This document shows positions 10,201 to 20,807 of a DNA stretch of 24,253 bases, in pieces (the stretch's first letter is position 1; each line of letters begins with the position of its first letter). The position numbers were made by a program, and so were the translations under genes. The DNA is from Gonapodya sp. JEL0774 (taxonomy: Eukaryota; Monoblepharomycota; Monoblepharidomycetes; Monoblepharidales; Gonapodyaceae). The stretch lies in assembly GCA_027604505.1 (NCBI GenBank), contig JADIIX010000230.1:1-24253 (forward strand), given 5' to 3'. The notes under the pieces are model-generated. The model saw nothing but the letters and a program-made list of their open reading frames with translations, made no database searches and was not told where the DNA came from.

Positions 10201-13200
10201 ATGACTACTACTGAGTGGAGCATTATGGAGCAGGGAGAAGACGTCACTTTGACGCCGGCAACTGAACCATCGGGATTATCCATGGTCTCTAGTCCTTCCA
10301 ATGAATCGACAGTCCCCTCGCTCGATCGGCGACATTTGGTCAGTGTCAAAGCGTTGGGTATCAACGCAGACCACCCAACAACCCAAGAGGAGAGTGCGGT
10401 CTATCAACCACAAGAATCAGCCTACTTATCTCGTCAATTATCACACGGTGACCCGCTCTCGCCATCCTCAATATTCGATCCATCCCGGCGGTCTCGCAGG
10501 TCCAGTATGGGCAATGCCGTGGTGGACAGAGTTCACCCGCTCGCCCTAATACTCCTGTCCAAAACGGGAATCGCTGGAGGCACGTCGGCGGCACACTTGA
10601 CGACAGGGATCGCTGCTGCGTCTGATATGTCAAGAATGCTTCCTTCCCTTTCACCAACCCACATATTTCCCGCGATGCCCTCATTTCCGGCAGCCACCAA
10701 TTCGTTCATTCTACGCGCAAAGGAATTGCTGGGAAAGGTTATGGCGGCGGACAATGGTAATGAGGAAACAGCATCCGCACCTCAGGACCCTGTCGAGGCT
10801 ACTTCTTCGAAGGTTCAAAGCATTCCGGACTTCTCCACAGGACCCACTGATAAGAGTGCACCTCCATCGCTGCACGAACCATTAAGCTGGGTCTCACCAG
10901 ATAAACCCCTCCCTCGCCTCCCCATCTCTGCTTCATCATTCTTACTCGCGCCGGAAGATGGCGACTCCCCAACAACCGCAATCAACCCATCCCTATCGAC
11001 ATACACCGTGGAGCCAAAAGATTTTGATGACGTGTACAAGGAGCCTGAACCTTGCCTTCGGGACAAGCAACTTGAGGAAGTGGAGGGTATTGTGAGAGCG
11101 CAACAGACCAGGACATCGTCCGAACCAGTCGTCAAAAACGCAGCTCCACAAGACGAACTAGGTGCAAAAAATCAATGCGTTGTTGATTTCTATACAAACG
11201 TGGTCCCGAAGGCTCCCACCACCGAACTACGAAGGGAGGAAAGGGTGGTGGGTTCAACAATTGTGGGGTCGCCTTCCAACCAGACTTCTGGGATCAATTT
11301 ACTTCACGGATACACTGTCGCCGAGGAGTTGACATGCGTGGAATCTGTCGATGCTCAGAAAATGGAATCCAGTGAACTCAATAAACTTGTAGGTGCGCAA
11401 CTGGAGTCTGAGGTACTTCAACTATCATCGAAGTTGCACGACGAGCTAAAAGCACCTGAGGATGTCGAAGCATCCACAGTCTCTGACAGCCGATTGGAAA
11501 TGTCCAAGAGGGACGGCAACTCTGCTGGAAGCACTCGCCAGGTACCACACACGGTCACTGAACCCCAGTCTTTGAGAGCACGATGTGATGCGTCGGTCCC
11601 TCTTGGTTCAACTGAATCCGAACTTGTCCATGCCGAGGGTAGCTCTCACCCTTATCAGCTGATTTTTGCAGGTTATTCGGTTGTCGCAGATCCCGAAAGG
11701 ATTCAACGTAGGAAGTCTGGCGAGACCAAGGCAGTGACCCCCGCAAGTCCTAAAACCAATTTCGTACAACATTGCGCTCACGAGGAAGTACGATCAACGG
11801 CTGTCACAACAGAGAGCCCTGATTTCGTGAGTTGCAGCATTAATTTTCTGAAGGCGATGTTTAAGGATAAATTGTTTTCACATTGCAACGGTAGATACTA
11901 CACCCGGAAGTGGGTTTTGCTGTTGACCCGGTGGAACAAAACCCGCTCATCTCTGCCCTCGACATCGATCTCCCTCCAATGGCACATCCGCGACACAACT
12001 TTTTTGCATGCTCTCCGAGTGATGGATGTTCCTTGCAAGCAAAACTACACGACCGCAGGAAAGATTCGCTGGGGAGATTTGAAGAAAGTGCTGCAACAGT
12101 CAGCGGTACCAGAAACCCAGCGGGGCCTCCCCCTGTGGTGGATATCATTGGGAAGGGACAGAGATCTGACGAGGATACTAAACTCGAACACGCGGACGAA
12201 ATTTACATTAGCTGGAGTGCGTTGGCAGCATCGCACTCCCCTGCACTCGACGTTCCAAATACCTTCACTCGATTCACCGTGCCAGATCGACTCGGGTGCT
12301 CCGAGGTCGTAAGAGCCGCTGGGACCGATCACTTAAATTTTGATCTCGATGTGAGGTTCAAAGAGCGGATGGAGCTGATAGGCCCTGGACATGTACAAGC
12401 AACAGCCACCATACTGAACGAATCTAGATCCACCATCACCAACCCTTGCACCAGATCGGAGATCTCCACCAGCTCGCTGATATCCGGAGGCCAACAAGCG
12501 GTGAATCGCATTGGAATACCTAGCTCGGATTGTTTGTGTCTTCCCGACTCGGATATGCTTTGCAAGGAACTGGCTTCCCGTGACACCTCCGTCTTCCCCA
12601 ACACAAAGTCTCAGGGTGACGTGCTTGCAACAATAAAGACGACTGTTTTGGAGCCAGATCCAACCGCGGACTCTGTTTTCCGCACTTCCACCGACGAAAT
12701 TGCCAGTGGTTTGAACTCGATCGAGCAAATTGTACCAACCTCTCTTGACTTTCCCAGTCTGCATAAGCTTTCGTCCATGACTCGAGATATGCCAGTGGCA
12801 AGATACCATGACAGGGTGGAATCGGGTGGCGGTTCACACGCCGAAATACATCCCGAAATGTTTGCAACTACAACCCTCAGTGAGATTATTGAGGGCCGCT
12901 CTAGATGGAATCCTCAGAAGCCAATGTCTGAGCTTGGTACTCTGGCAGCCGCGCCACATCACGTGCCAGCCATGTCTGCCCGCGGAGAAACCGTTCTTGC
13001 AAGCGGTTCTGTGCTTTCCCCGTCTCTCACGATCGCTTGTACGCCTCCTACTCGGACATCCGTTCCTCCACGGCAATTAGACATTGTGGAATGTGGTTCT
13101 GGATCGATGACCAATCTCATATTCCCGGGGGCTTTTCGCTTAGATAATCGGATGGGAATCGCAGAATTTGGAATGTCCTCAGTTGAACCACCAACAATCA

Positions 13201-15945
13201 AGGGAGACACTTTATCGCGTCTATCTTGTGTACATTCTTTCCACTCTCAGAGTCCCTCAATACTGTCTCTCCCATTTTGTTTCCAATATTCGACAGCCCC
13301 GGCACCCGCCTCAGCTCCTGGGCAATTGGCGACTGCCGAAGATGGGCTTCCTACAGAAAACATGCTCGCTCTTGAAAGTTGGCGTGTCTCTGAGTATCCC
13401 GACGCTAGGGATGATGGCCACGATAAGTCACCGGGTGTCGCAATTGAACCAATCTATGGGCGTGTTCTGTTGCCACAAGTTCGGGTACCGGCCATGACTC
13501 GCTATCTACAACAACCCAGGGGACATACTCTCGATGTTACAGAGACTGCCCTCTCCTCTAGTTGTGCCTTAAGCTGGGACGTAGCAGACCTTGCCTCGAA
13601 CTTGAACGCCGCCTGCGTTGAGCTTCCACCTCTTCCGAGTCTCGATTGTCAACCTCTCCTTTCTTCTCCGGAAACATCTGCCTTGCCTTTGTGTCCCATC
13701 CCTATCCTTGGTAACTCCGACAGCACCTCGAACTTCTCAGCCAGGACTGGGACAATTAATATCGGTACGGGAATTCGGAAACGTCTCGCACCCTCTGAGA
13801 TGGAATTTGCAATGGGCGCTCAATCGTCTTGTCTGGAACTCGGGGGTCGTATGGGATCTCTGAAACAATTGGAACTCAATTATGTGGTTCCCCCCGGCGC
13901 GGTCCCCGTGCCACTGGGTGGCAACATCGCCATGTCTTCCATTCCACAACTACCTCTCGAGGATACGCTAAATTCAAAAAACGAAGTGGAGTCGGAGAGT
14001 CACCGTCCATTGTCCACCCAACTTCCCCTATCGTCAGATTCTATTGCGGATCCCAACGCAAATGATGAATTTTTGTTGGATATTATAGCTCTAGGATGTC
14101 TGGACAGCTGGGTACCAAAGACTGGGGAGGTTCCTGCAGCGCAAGTCCCTGAGGAAGTACGGAACTGTCCTGAAGCCCGTAAGAGCCTGCTTTGATTGAA
14201 TTTGTCCAGGCTGTTCTTGATTGATAAAGTTCCTTTTTTCTGCATACTCACTGTTGGCTGCATGGCCGAATTGAGTAGTCTCATCAACCCATTGGCCCCC
14301 ACCTGGGCGTCAACCTCTTGCAGCTGCATTAACCTCATCGTCCCCACCGATGTTATCTTTGCCCCCACCATTCAGCCTTCCCTCTCCCACATCATCATTC
14401 TCCTCTCCGAATCCATCTTCCTCTGCACCAGTTTACGAAAACAATATCGATCACATCTCGCAGTCCCTTCGCCTTGCTTTGCGACGTGCTGACGATGCTG
14501 AACGCACTGCGCGGGCAGCGGTTGAGGCTGCCAAGTGGGCCATCGCAAAGTGGGAGGAGGAACGGAAAGGGCGTACGGGAGACCTTATGCACATCGTATA
14601 CTCTGGCGTCGTGGGAACTCCAGTCGGAGACTCTAAAGTCAATGAAGCTCCGCTACCAATCCAGCTTCTATCTACCGAATCAAGTCGTCAAGCATCAAAG
14701 TCAGATGATCGTCCTAGGATTGGATCCACGACGGGTCAGTCTCCACTTTTGGACACCAATGTCAATGGGTCAGCGTCGTCCTTATTTGAGCGGCAAGGGA
14801 GTTTCTTCGAAGGAGATGAGGAGCAAATGCTCACGACGGCAAGGAACTCGTGGAACAAAACTTCTATGACGAGCCAACAAGTGGTGCAACCGTCCCACGG
14901 GATCGTAGTCGCGCAAAGCCCGAAGCCAGGACACACCAGCACTTTGACGCGCAGAGTATCTCTCCTTCCACGAACGCCCACATCCACATTACCGAGACGC
15001 CTCACAGTTCTACCTGATGAAATCTCCGCACAACACGCTTCGGTCTTTCCGGCAGAAGTCCGGCGTCAAACAGTAGCTGCGATTGCCCGCCGACCCTCGA
15101 GTAGAATCTCTGTTCGTAAATCGTTTATGGCCAGCTCCATCACACATCAAGAATCATTCGGAGTGACAGTTTTGGATGATGAGCTTGGAGGGGACTTGAT
15201 AGGCGCTCCACTTTCCCCGCAGGTGTCCGTTGTCGTGGATGAGGAGGAAGACTCTTCAGATTCAAGCAGCGCATCCGATTCGGAATGTCCAAGCAAGCCT
15301 CCAAGCCCTGAAAGTGGTGGTTCCAGTGAAGATTCTGACTCTGAACTGGTCGCAGATTTGAAGGCGCGTTCAATCGTTCGCGAGGCCCCTTCACATACTC
15401 CTGCTGCTGCTGGGCGACTCAGGTCTATGTCAGTAATGACATCTCGATCACCCGTGCGGCAAGACTCCTTTAAGATGAAGAATACACTTGAACAGTTGAA
15501 GGAACAGTCTCCGAAGACGACACGGGCTCGATCGGCATCTGCCAGCTTCCAGAGAAAACAGAGCAGTTTTACAGGAACGAGCTTTGAACCCATCTCGGAG
15601 TTCCGATGGGTAAGCGGTGGACGTGAGAGCTCAAGTGCCAATGAAAGTGATGTTGGCATTGTCCAAAACGCAACGAAGCCCATGCTTCAACGAAACCAGC
15701 GCGAAACAGCAGTCAATCACGGAGACGGAGGTTTCACTTCGGACGGAGCTTATTATCGCACGGATCTCCCGGAACGACTTCGAGCCTCAGACCTCAACCG
15801 GGAAAAAGATCTTGCGGAGTATGCACAGCAGGTTGTCGCACTTACGGAGAGGACGGTGGTTGAGATGGCGAGGCGAAGGAAAGCCGAACAGAAACTCAGG
15901 GAGTTGGAAAGAGTCGTTTACGCAATGAAGCTGGAAGCAAGGTAA
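10201..15945 (+). CDS. Giant, largely disordered protein of unknown function
   Basis: Model: exons 10201-11826, 11895-14178 and 14324-15945, giving about 1843 aa. Introns of 68 and 145 nt have GTGAGT and GTAAGA donors, and phases 0 and 1 agree. I recognise no family. Most of the chain is Ser/Pro/Thr-rich, low in aromatic residues and probably unstructured. Visible local features are a helix-forming segment near residues 1341-1380 (HISQSLRLALRRADDAERT onward), basic Ser motifs suited to phosphorylation (for example RRVSLLP, VRQDSFKM, RKQSSF), an acidic Ser/Asp/Glu run near 1607-1650, and a C-terminal coiled coil over roughly the last 65 residues (REKDLAEYAQQVVALTERT and EQKLRELERVVYAMKLEAR). 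A scaffold or cytoskeletal role would fit this layout but is a guess. The start is the first in-frame ATG. If intron 1 were retained, the exon 1 frame stays open to 12312, giving an alternative C-terminus. Confidence 0.75.
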
Positions 15946-16536
15946 AATACACGTGTATTTTGAGATGGAGCGTGCCCATAAACTCCAGACAATGGCAGAA
16001 TATGGGAGGGTCTGTTTGAGTAATTTACGTTTGGATTGCACTGTTTTGTTTAGCACTGTCATAGTTGATCATTCATCTATAGTCTGACATCTTGAGAGGA
16101 ATTTCAAGTTATCACTGCAATTTGTGTCTGCCGCTACAAAAGCTTATTGATTTTCGAGGTGTTTTATGGAATTCGAGAATCGTTGGACAAAGCTAGTCTA
16201 CAAAGTGTAGATATTTCACCTCCGTCCGCGAAAGCGATGGGTGGAGGGCTTGAGCTGCTCCTCCATTGATGATGACTGTCCGGAAATGAATCATGGATTT
16301 TCGAAAGTGCTTAGGTTCCCTTTGTCAGTGATTGGTATGTGTAAATGAGAGGTTGTACGTTCGTTGTCAGACTGACGACATTATGCTTGGCACGTGTCCC
16401 CGACAATTGTACCTGAAAACTCTGATTTCTCTCTCCCGTTGATCGTTTGTTCATCACTCCTGCGGAGGCATCCATCGAGTACATCCATTTCGTGCTTTCT
16501 CAATTCGCCCCATCATTCATCAGTGCAATCGGGGGA
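15946..16536. other. Intergenic region upstream of transporter gene
   Basis: Tandem plus-strand genes flank this stretch, so it should contain the terminator of the giant gene and the promoter of the ArsB-like gene. The transporter frame is open from 16447 but lacks an ATG before 16537. I see no gene, repeat or definite signal. Confidence 0.5.
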
Positions 16537-18956
16537 ATGGAAGATGCATCGGATTCAAACGACGATCCCCCCTTGTCCGTTCGGTCTTGGGTAGGACTTG
16601 TCACGTTTTTCGTGTCTGTCGCTTTCTGCATCCACCCAGTTCACATTCGAATACCCAACGGATGGTTTATACCACTCGATGTCGGTACCGCGCCTATCAT
16701 CGGAGTAGCTCTGCTTGCGGCGATTGGCGCAATTGGCGCGACTGAGTTCAGAAACGGATTTTTGGGAACTGGAGACATCCAACCATACGCCATCGTCGTT
16801 CTCATATTCTCGCTGGCAATCATCTCTCTTTCTATCGATCTTACTGGAGCTTTTGGACACGTCGCACTGGAAGTTGCACAACGAGCTGGCCATTCGGGAC
16901 AAAAACTCTGGCGGTACCTTTACTTTTTATCGGCACTCATTGCAATGTTCTTCTCCAACGACGTTGTCGTTCTCATTATGACACCAGTCATTCTCTACTT
17001 TCTGGAGGTCGCGAAGGTTCGTTAGTAACAATGACGTCAGTGCTTCTTGACAAAAGCGAAAGAGGTTCCCAGCTGACTATTTCCGAAGCTGACGAATAAC
17101 ATGACTCGAGTGGTGAAGGACAGTGCCCATCCGGCGGGTCCAAAACGTGCTGAGATCTGTATTGGACAAGTGTGCCGCAAGGGCGCAAGGAGCCATCACA
17201 ATGGAATCGGATGCACTCGCTCCGGCTCCGTATGCACTTTCCTTTAAGCTTGCAATGTACTACATGACATGCCTTTTTCCACGCCTGCTGAGTTGGAGAC
17301 GTGCTGCATTCCATCAATCACGGGACTACGATTCCTTGCTTGCACAATGTTACATACTCACTGATCATTTGTTATCGCTCTCCTCTCAGATTCCACCTAC
17401 TCCCTTCCTCCTTCCGTCATTTCAAGTCGCCAATATGGCCTCCATATTCTTCGTACTCGGAAACCCCACCAACATCCTCGTCGCTCAGGGAACTGGCCTT
17501 TCATTCCTTGCCTACTCCGCTTGGATGGCATTGCCCACGGTTGCTACTGTGATCGCCGGATACTTCCTCCTCTTCATACTCTTCCGAAACCAAGTTCCCA
17601 CGGAAGTAGATTTATCCCGTCTCCAACAACTCCGCACGCACCGCCGGTACCGTATCCACGATCGCTTCGGCGCCTATTTTGGTGCAGCTTGCATGTGCGT
17701 GTGCCTCGTGACCCTCATGGTCGTCACTGTTTTCAGTAACGGGATCAGTGTTGCGATGTTGTCCGCCCCGTTCGCGGCAGCGGTTCTTCTTAGAGACATG
17801 GTCGCTGACTTGGTGAGACGAAGATCCGAATTGGCCATGCCTGTAGTATCGGAGTCTGCCTTAGACCCCAACTCAAGTGCGATGATCGAGCTTCACAATG
17901 AAGCTGCGATTCCGGTAGCCGCAGGAATACAGCTCTCTCCTCTTCAAAATGGCGAATATCCTGCTTTTGAATCCAGTAATGGCTCCGACGATCAACTAGT
18001 GATGGACGATGCTGAGATACCCGCAGTCATTCAGAAGACAAATCGTATCCACCACAATAATTCACCCACAAGAGATCAGACCTTCGCAATTGACTTGAGT
18101 AGAGCAGAGATCAAAGCGGAGAAGCTTTCTTCGATTCACGAGGATGAACCATCAGCAACCGAGCTGGCGTCGCCACAGCACAGAAACTCGTCCACGCCCT
18201 CGCAATCTGTCACCAAGCCATCCATATTCCCCTTTCCGACCCTTAAGCTCATCTTTTATCGTTTACCGTGGAAGATCGCACCTTTTGCGATCGCTATGTT
18301 CATCCTCGTGGAGAGCCTAGAGACACTTGGTTGGCTTGCAAGGTTCGCCTGGTGCGCCCAGTTTTTAGTTCCCAGTTATGCCGTGGCAGTGATCAGCGTA
18401 GGAGTGGTATCAACTTTGGTGTGCAATGGTGAGTGGATGACCGGATGAGCATGCAAATGTTTCGTCATGTCGTCACCTTGTAAACAATCAAATCGTCCAG
18501 TCACTTGCAACCTTCCAATGACCATACTCTTTGTGCGCATCCTCAATCATCCCAACGCCTTCCCATCAACAAGCGACCCTGCACAACAGGCCGCACAGGA
18601 CGTAATACGAACGGGAGCACTGTGGGGGGTAGTCATCGGGGCGAACTTGGGAGGAAATCTTACGTCACTGGGGGCCCTAGCTGGTGAGTTTTCAGAGTGA
18701 ATCGATCACACGAGGACCCGATGATCAGGAGCTTATGATGGATCAAAGGCATCTCATATTTCCTCTGCTCTCAACAGGTCTCATGTGGATGGAAATCCTC
18801 AAACGATTTGGGGAACGGGTCGACTTTCTCCGCTTCGTTTGGTACGGAGTCCTTGTCACGACGGGCCTGCTCTGTGTCGCTTTGGGCATCGTGGTGGCCG
18901 AGATGGCGGTCATGTATCCGTCGGTGTACGATTCTGCTCTCAAATCCCATATGTGA
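16537..18956 (+). CDS. ArsB/NhaD-type ion transporter (arsenite permease-like)
   Basis: Model: exons 16537-17016, 17390-18428, 18501-18683 and 18778-18956, giving 626 aa. Phases 0, 1 and 1 agree. About 11-12 hydrophobic segments are split into two halves. Family motifs of the ion transporter superfamily are clear: FFSNDVVVLIMTPVI in the first re-entrant region, NMASIFFVLGNPTNILVAQ, then NLPMTILFVRIL and GVVIGANLGGNLTSLGALAGL in the second half. A hydrophilic cytosolic loop of about 135 residues (roughly 303-440, acidic and Ser-rich) separates the halves. Joining exons 1 and 2 gives a seamless reading, EVAKIPPTPFLLPSF. The substrate could be arsenite, another anion, or sodium/proton exchange; sequence alone does not decide, and no arsenic-resistance partner gene is nearby. 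Intron 1 is long at 373 nt. Confidence 0.85.
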
Positions 18957-19445
18957 ATACTGGACTCGCTTTCACGTCGTGGCCGGGATCTCAATTCACG
19001 ATTGATGGAATTCAAAACAACATTGGTGCGTGCATGCGCATCGGAACAAGGATTTCGTGACCATATCGTAGATCAGAGAGATATATAGAGATTATGGCGA
19101 GTATTCATCTCAGAGTAATCTGCATCAGGCCAATGAGTAGTACCTGTAGCCTACCCAGCTGGCCCGTCTCATCGTTTGTGTGGGCACGGTTGTGGGAGGG
19201 GACAATGAGTTCTCACTCATTTGTGTAGTTGTACGGTCCTGTTGTTATTACTTAATCCAAAAAACTTCGTACAGTACGCAGCGTATTCTCTAACAAAGTG
19301 TTTGATAACTTAATGTCCAAACGCAAAGATGGGGTAGGACTGCACGTCAAAAAATGCGCCCTCTTTGCATTCTCTTCCCTTCCCTCCTGTAGATAGATCT
19401 AATTACGTGGATGTCCAAGGATCACAGCGTTCTAATAGTAAGTGC
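18957..19445. other. Convergent 3' intergenic region
   Basis: The transporter gene ends here on the plus strand and the acidic repeat protein ends on the minus strand, so this is a tail-to-tail spacer holding both 3' untranslated regions. I see no gene and no unambiguous AATAAA signal in either orientation. Confidence 0.5.
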
Positions 19446-20283
19446 TCAAGCCTCCTCCGCGGGCTTTGCCTCTTCCGCTGGTTTATCTTCCACAGGGGCA
19501 GGCTCGGCAGGTTTGGTCACTTCTGCAACGGGTTCGGTAGGCTTGGTTGCTTCAACAACGGGTTCGGCAGGCTTGACCTCCTCGGTGACCGCAGTTGTGG
19601 TCTCGACGGCGGCGGATTCAGCCACGGCCTCAACAGGGGGAACAGCGACAACCGCGGCCACAGTCTCCTCCACTACCTTGACCGCCTCTTCAACTGGCTC
19701 AGCAGCGACAACTGCGGCGACGGGAGCTTCCATGGCAGCAACAACTGCAGGCGCAGCAGCGACGACCGCAGGAGTCTCGGCAGCTTTGGGCGCGGGTGCG
19801 TCAGAGCTACCATCACACAATCCGAAGCAACTGAAGAAAGATGGGGCGGGCGCAGGCGCCGGGGTCGCCTCGGGTGTCTCCTTGGGTTTCTCTGTAGGCT
19901 CCGCCGTTGCCGTAGGGGCGGATTCAACCACGACGGGCTCCTCAGCAGGAGTTTCTTCCGCGGATTCAGCGGCAGGTGCAGCAGCAACGGCCGCGGCTGT
20001 TTCAGTAGTGACTGGCGGAAAATTGACACGTGGTTGACCAACGATCGGAAACACGCCACTTCAACAGATACACTAGGATCGCATCGCATCCAAGGCAACG
20101 CTCACCTTCCACCTTGGGGACAGCGGGCGCTTCAGATGCCACGGTCTCTGGGGCAGGGGCTAGATGGGTTCGTGGTGAATGGCAGTCGCGATCAGCAAAG
20201 AGCGGAGACACGATCAATCGCCAATCGCGGAGGACAGAAGCATGCAGACACTCACCGGGTGTGGTCTCGGTTTCAGTCGACAT
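19446..20283 (-). CDS. Ala/Glu/Pro/Val-rich acidic repeat protein with a Cys island
   Basis: Model: exons 20283-20256, 20159-20106 and 20011-19446, giving 215 aa; both junctions are phase 1 with GTGAGT and GTGAGC donors. The product starts MSTETETTPAPAPETVASEA and is almost entirely Ala, Glu, Pro, Val, Thr and Lys, so probably disordered and acidic. One segment stands out: SFFSCFGLCDGSSD (about 19804-19845), with the only two cysteines and most of the aromatic residues. The C-terminal part is a degenerate 10-residue repeat of the form EVTKPAEPVA. There is no signal peptide or membrane segment. I do not recognise the family. CFGLC could be a lipidation site, a metal or disulfide pair, or a binding motif. 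The open plus-strand frame across the same region is a by-product of codon bias. Confidence 0.7.
19449..19583. repeat. Degenerate 30-bp coding minisatellite
   Basis: About four imperfect 30-bp units encode, on the minus strand, the decapeptides EEVKPAEPVV, EATKPTEPVA, EVTKPAEPAP and VEDKPAEEAK. Period and register are clear at protein level and partly at DNA level (GGTTCGG.AGGCTTG blocks on the plus strand). The unit expands the acidic tail of the gene that contains it. Confidence 0.7.
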
Positions 20284-20807
20284 ATCAAGCGAGACTCACA
20301 GAAGCAAGAATGATAAATGAAGTTGGATTCAGAGAAAAATTCGTGGCTGAAAGAGTGCCACTTGGTGCAGCCACACTGCGGATCCACACAGTTCAAGGGA
20401 CACATCCAATCATGGAGAGGCTCCACACCCGAGAAAAAAGTGGTTGCCCTTGCCGCCCATTCCATATTTCGCAGTCACAAAAAGATGCAAGAAACAATAC
20501 TTCGGATCTTTCGTGCCTGGTTTCCCCCAGCTGCAGAAGCCGGCAGATGTCCTTGTTGACCTTACAAACCGCTCGCAACAGTTGCACGCAAACGGAACTC
20601 AATGACATAACTAAATGCATAAATGCTACACACAGCGGAATTTGTCGCACTCGATCTTTTATTCAACCAAACGCTGTGTGTACTGCATATTAAAAATGAC
20701 GGGATGAATTATGTAAACATTGAAATAAAGAATAAAGCACAGATTCCACGACCCCATTCCTTGCACTCTCGGACACTCAATTCAAAGTGCCCCATTCATC
20801 CGAAACC
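20284..20807. other. Intergenic region between kinase and acidic repeat gene
   Basis: Holds the promoter side of the acidic repeat gene and the 3' flank of the kinase gene. Open minus-strand stretches at 20214-20465 and 20393-20650 have no family similarity and no consistent splice extension, so I do not call them genes. A minus-strand AATAAA lies downstream of the kinase stop. Confidence 0.5.
20658..20663 (-). terminator. Possible polyadenylation signal for the kinase gene
   Basis: AATAAA on the minus strand lies about 145 nt downstream of the proposed kinase stop codon, a normal 3' UTR distance. The hexamer can occur by chance and fungal signals are loose. Confidence 0.3.

Noticed and set aside
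16447-16536. Upstream extension of the transporter frame
   Set aside because: The frame is open but has no ATG; the first ATG is at 16537 and the extra part is not membrane-protein-like in the way the family begins.
20393-20650. 85-codon minus-strand open frame between the kinase and acidic repeat genes
   Set aside because: No similarity, and no splice junction connects it to either neighbour. It also overlaps the possible promoter of the acidic repeat gene.
19365-20693. 442-codon plus-strand open frame and a 208-codon Ala/Ser/Thr/Gly frame over the acidic repeat gene
   Set aside because: They are the antisense images of a GC-rich Ala/Glu/Pro/Val repeat gene. The minus-strand model has three phase-matched exons and a proper start.
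20722-20736. Plus-strand AATAAAGAATAAAG resembling a double polyadenylation signal
   Set aside because: No plus-strand gene ends nearby; the closest genes on both sides are on the minus strand.
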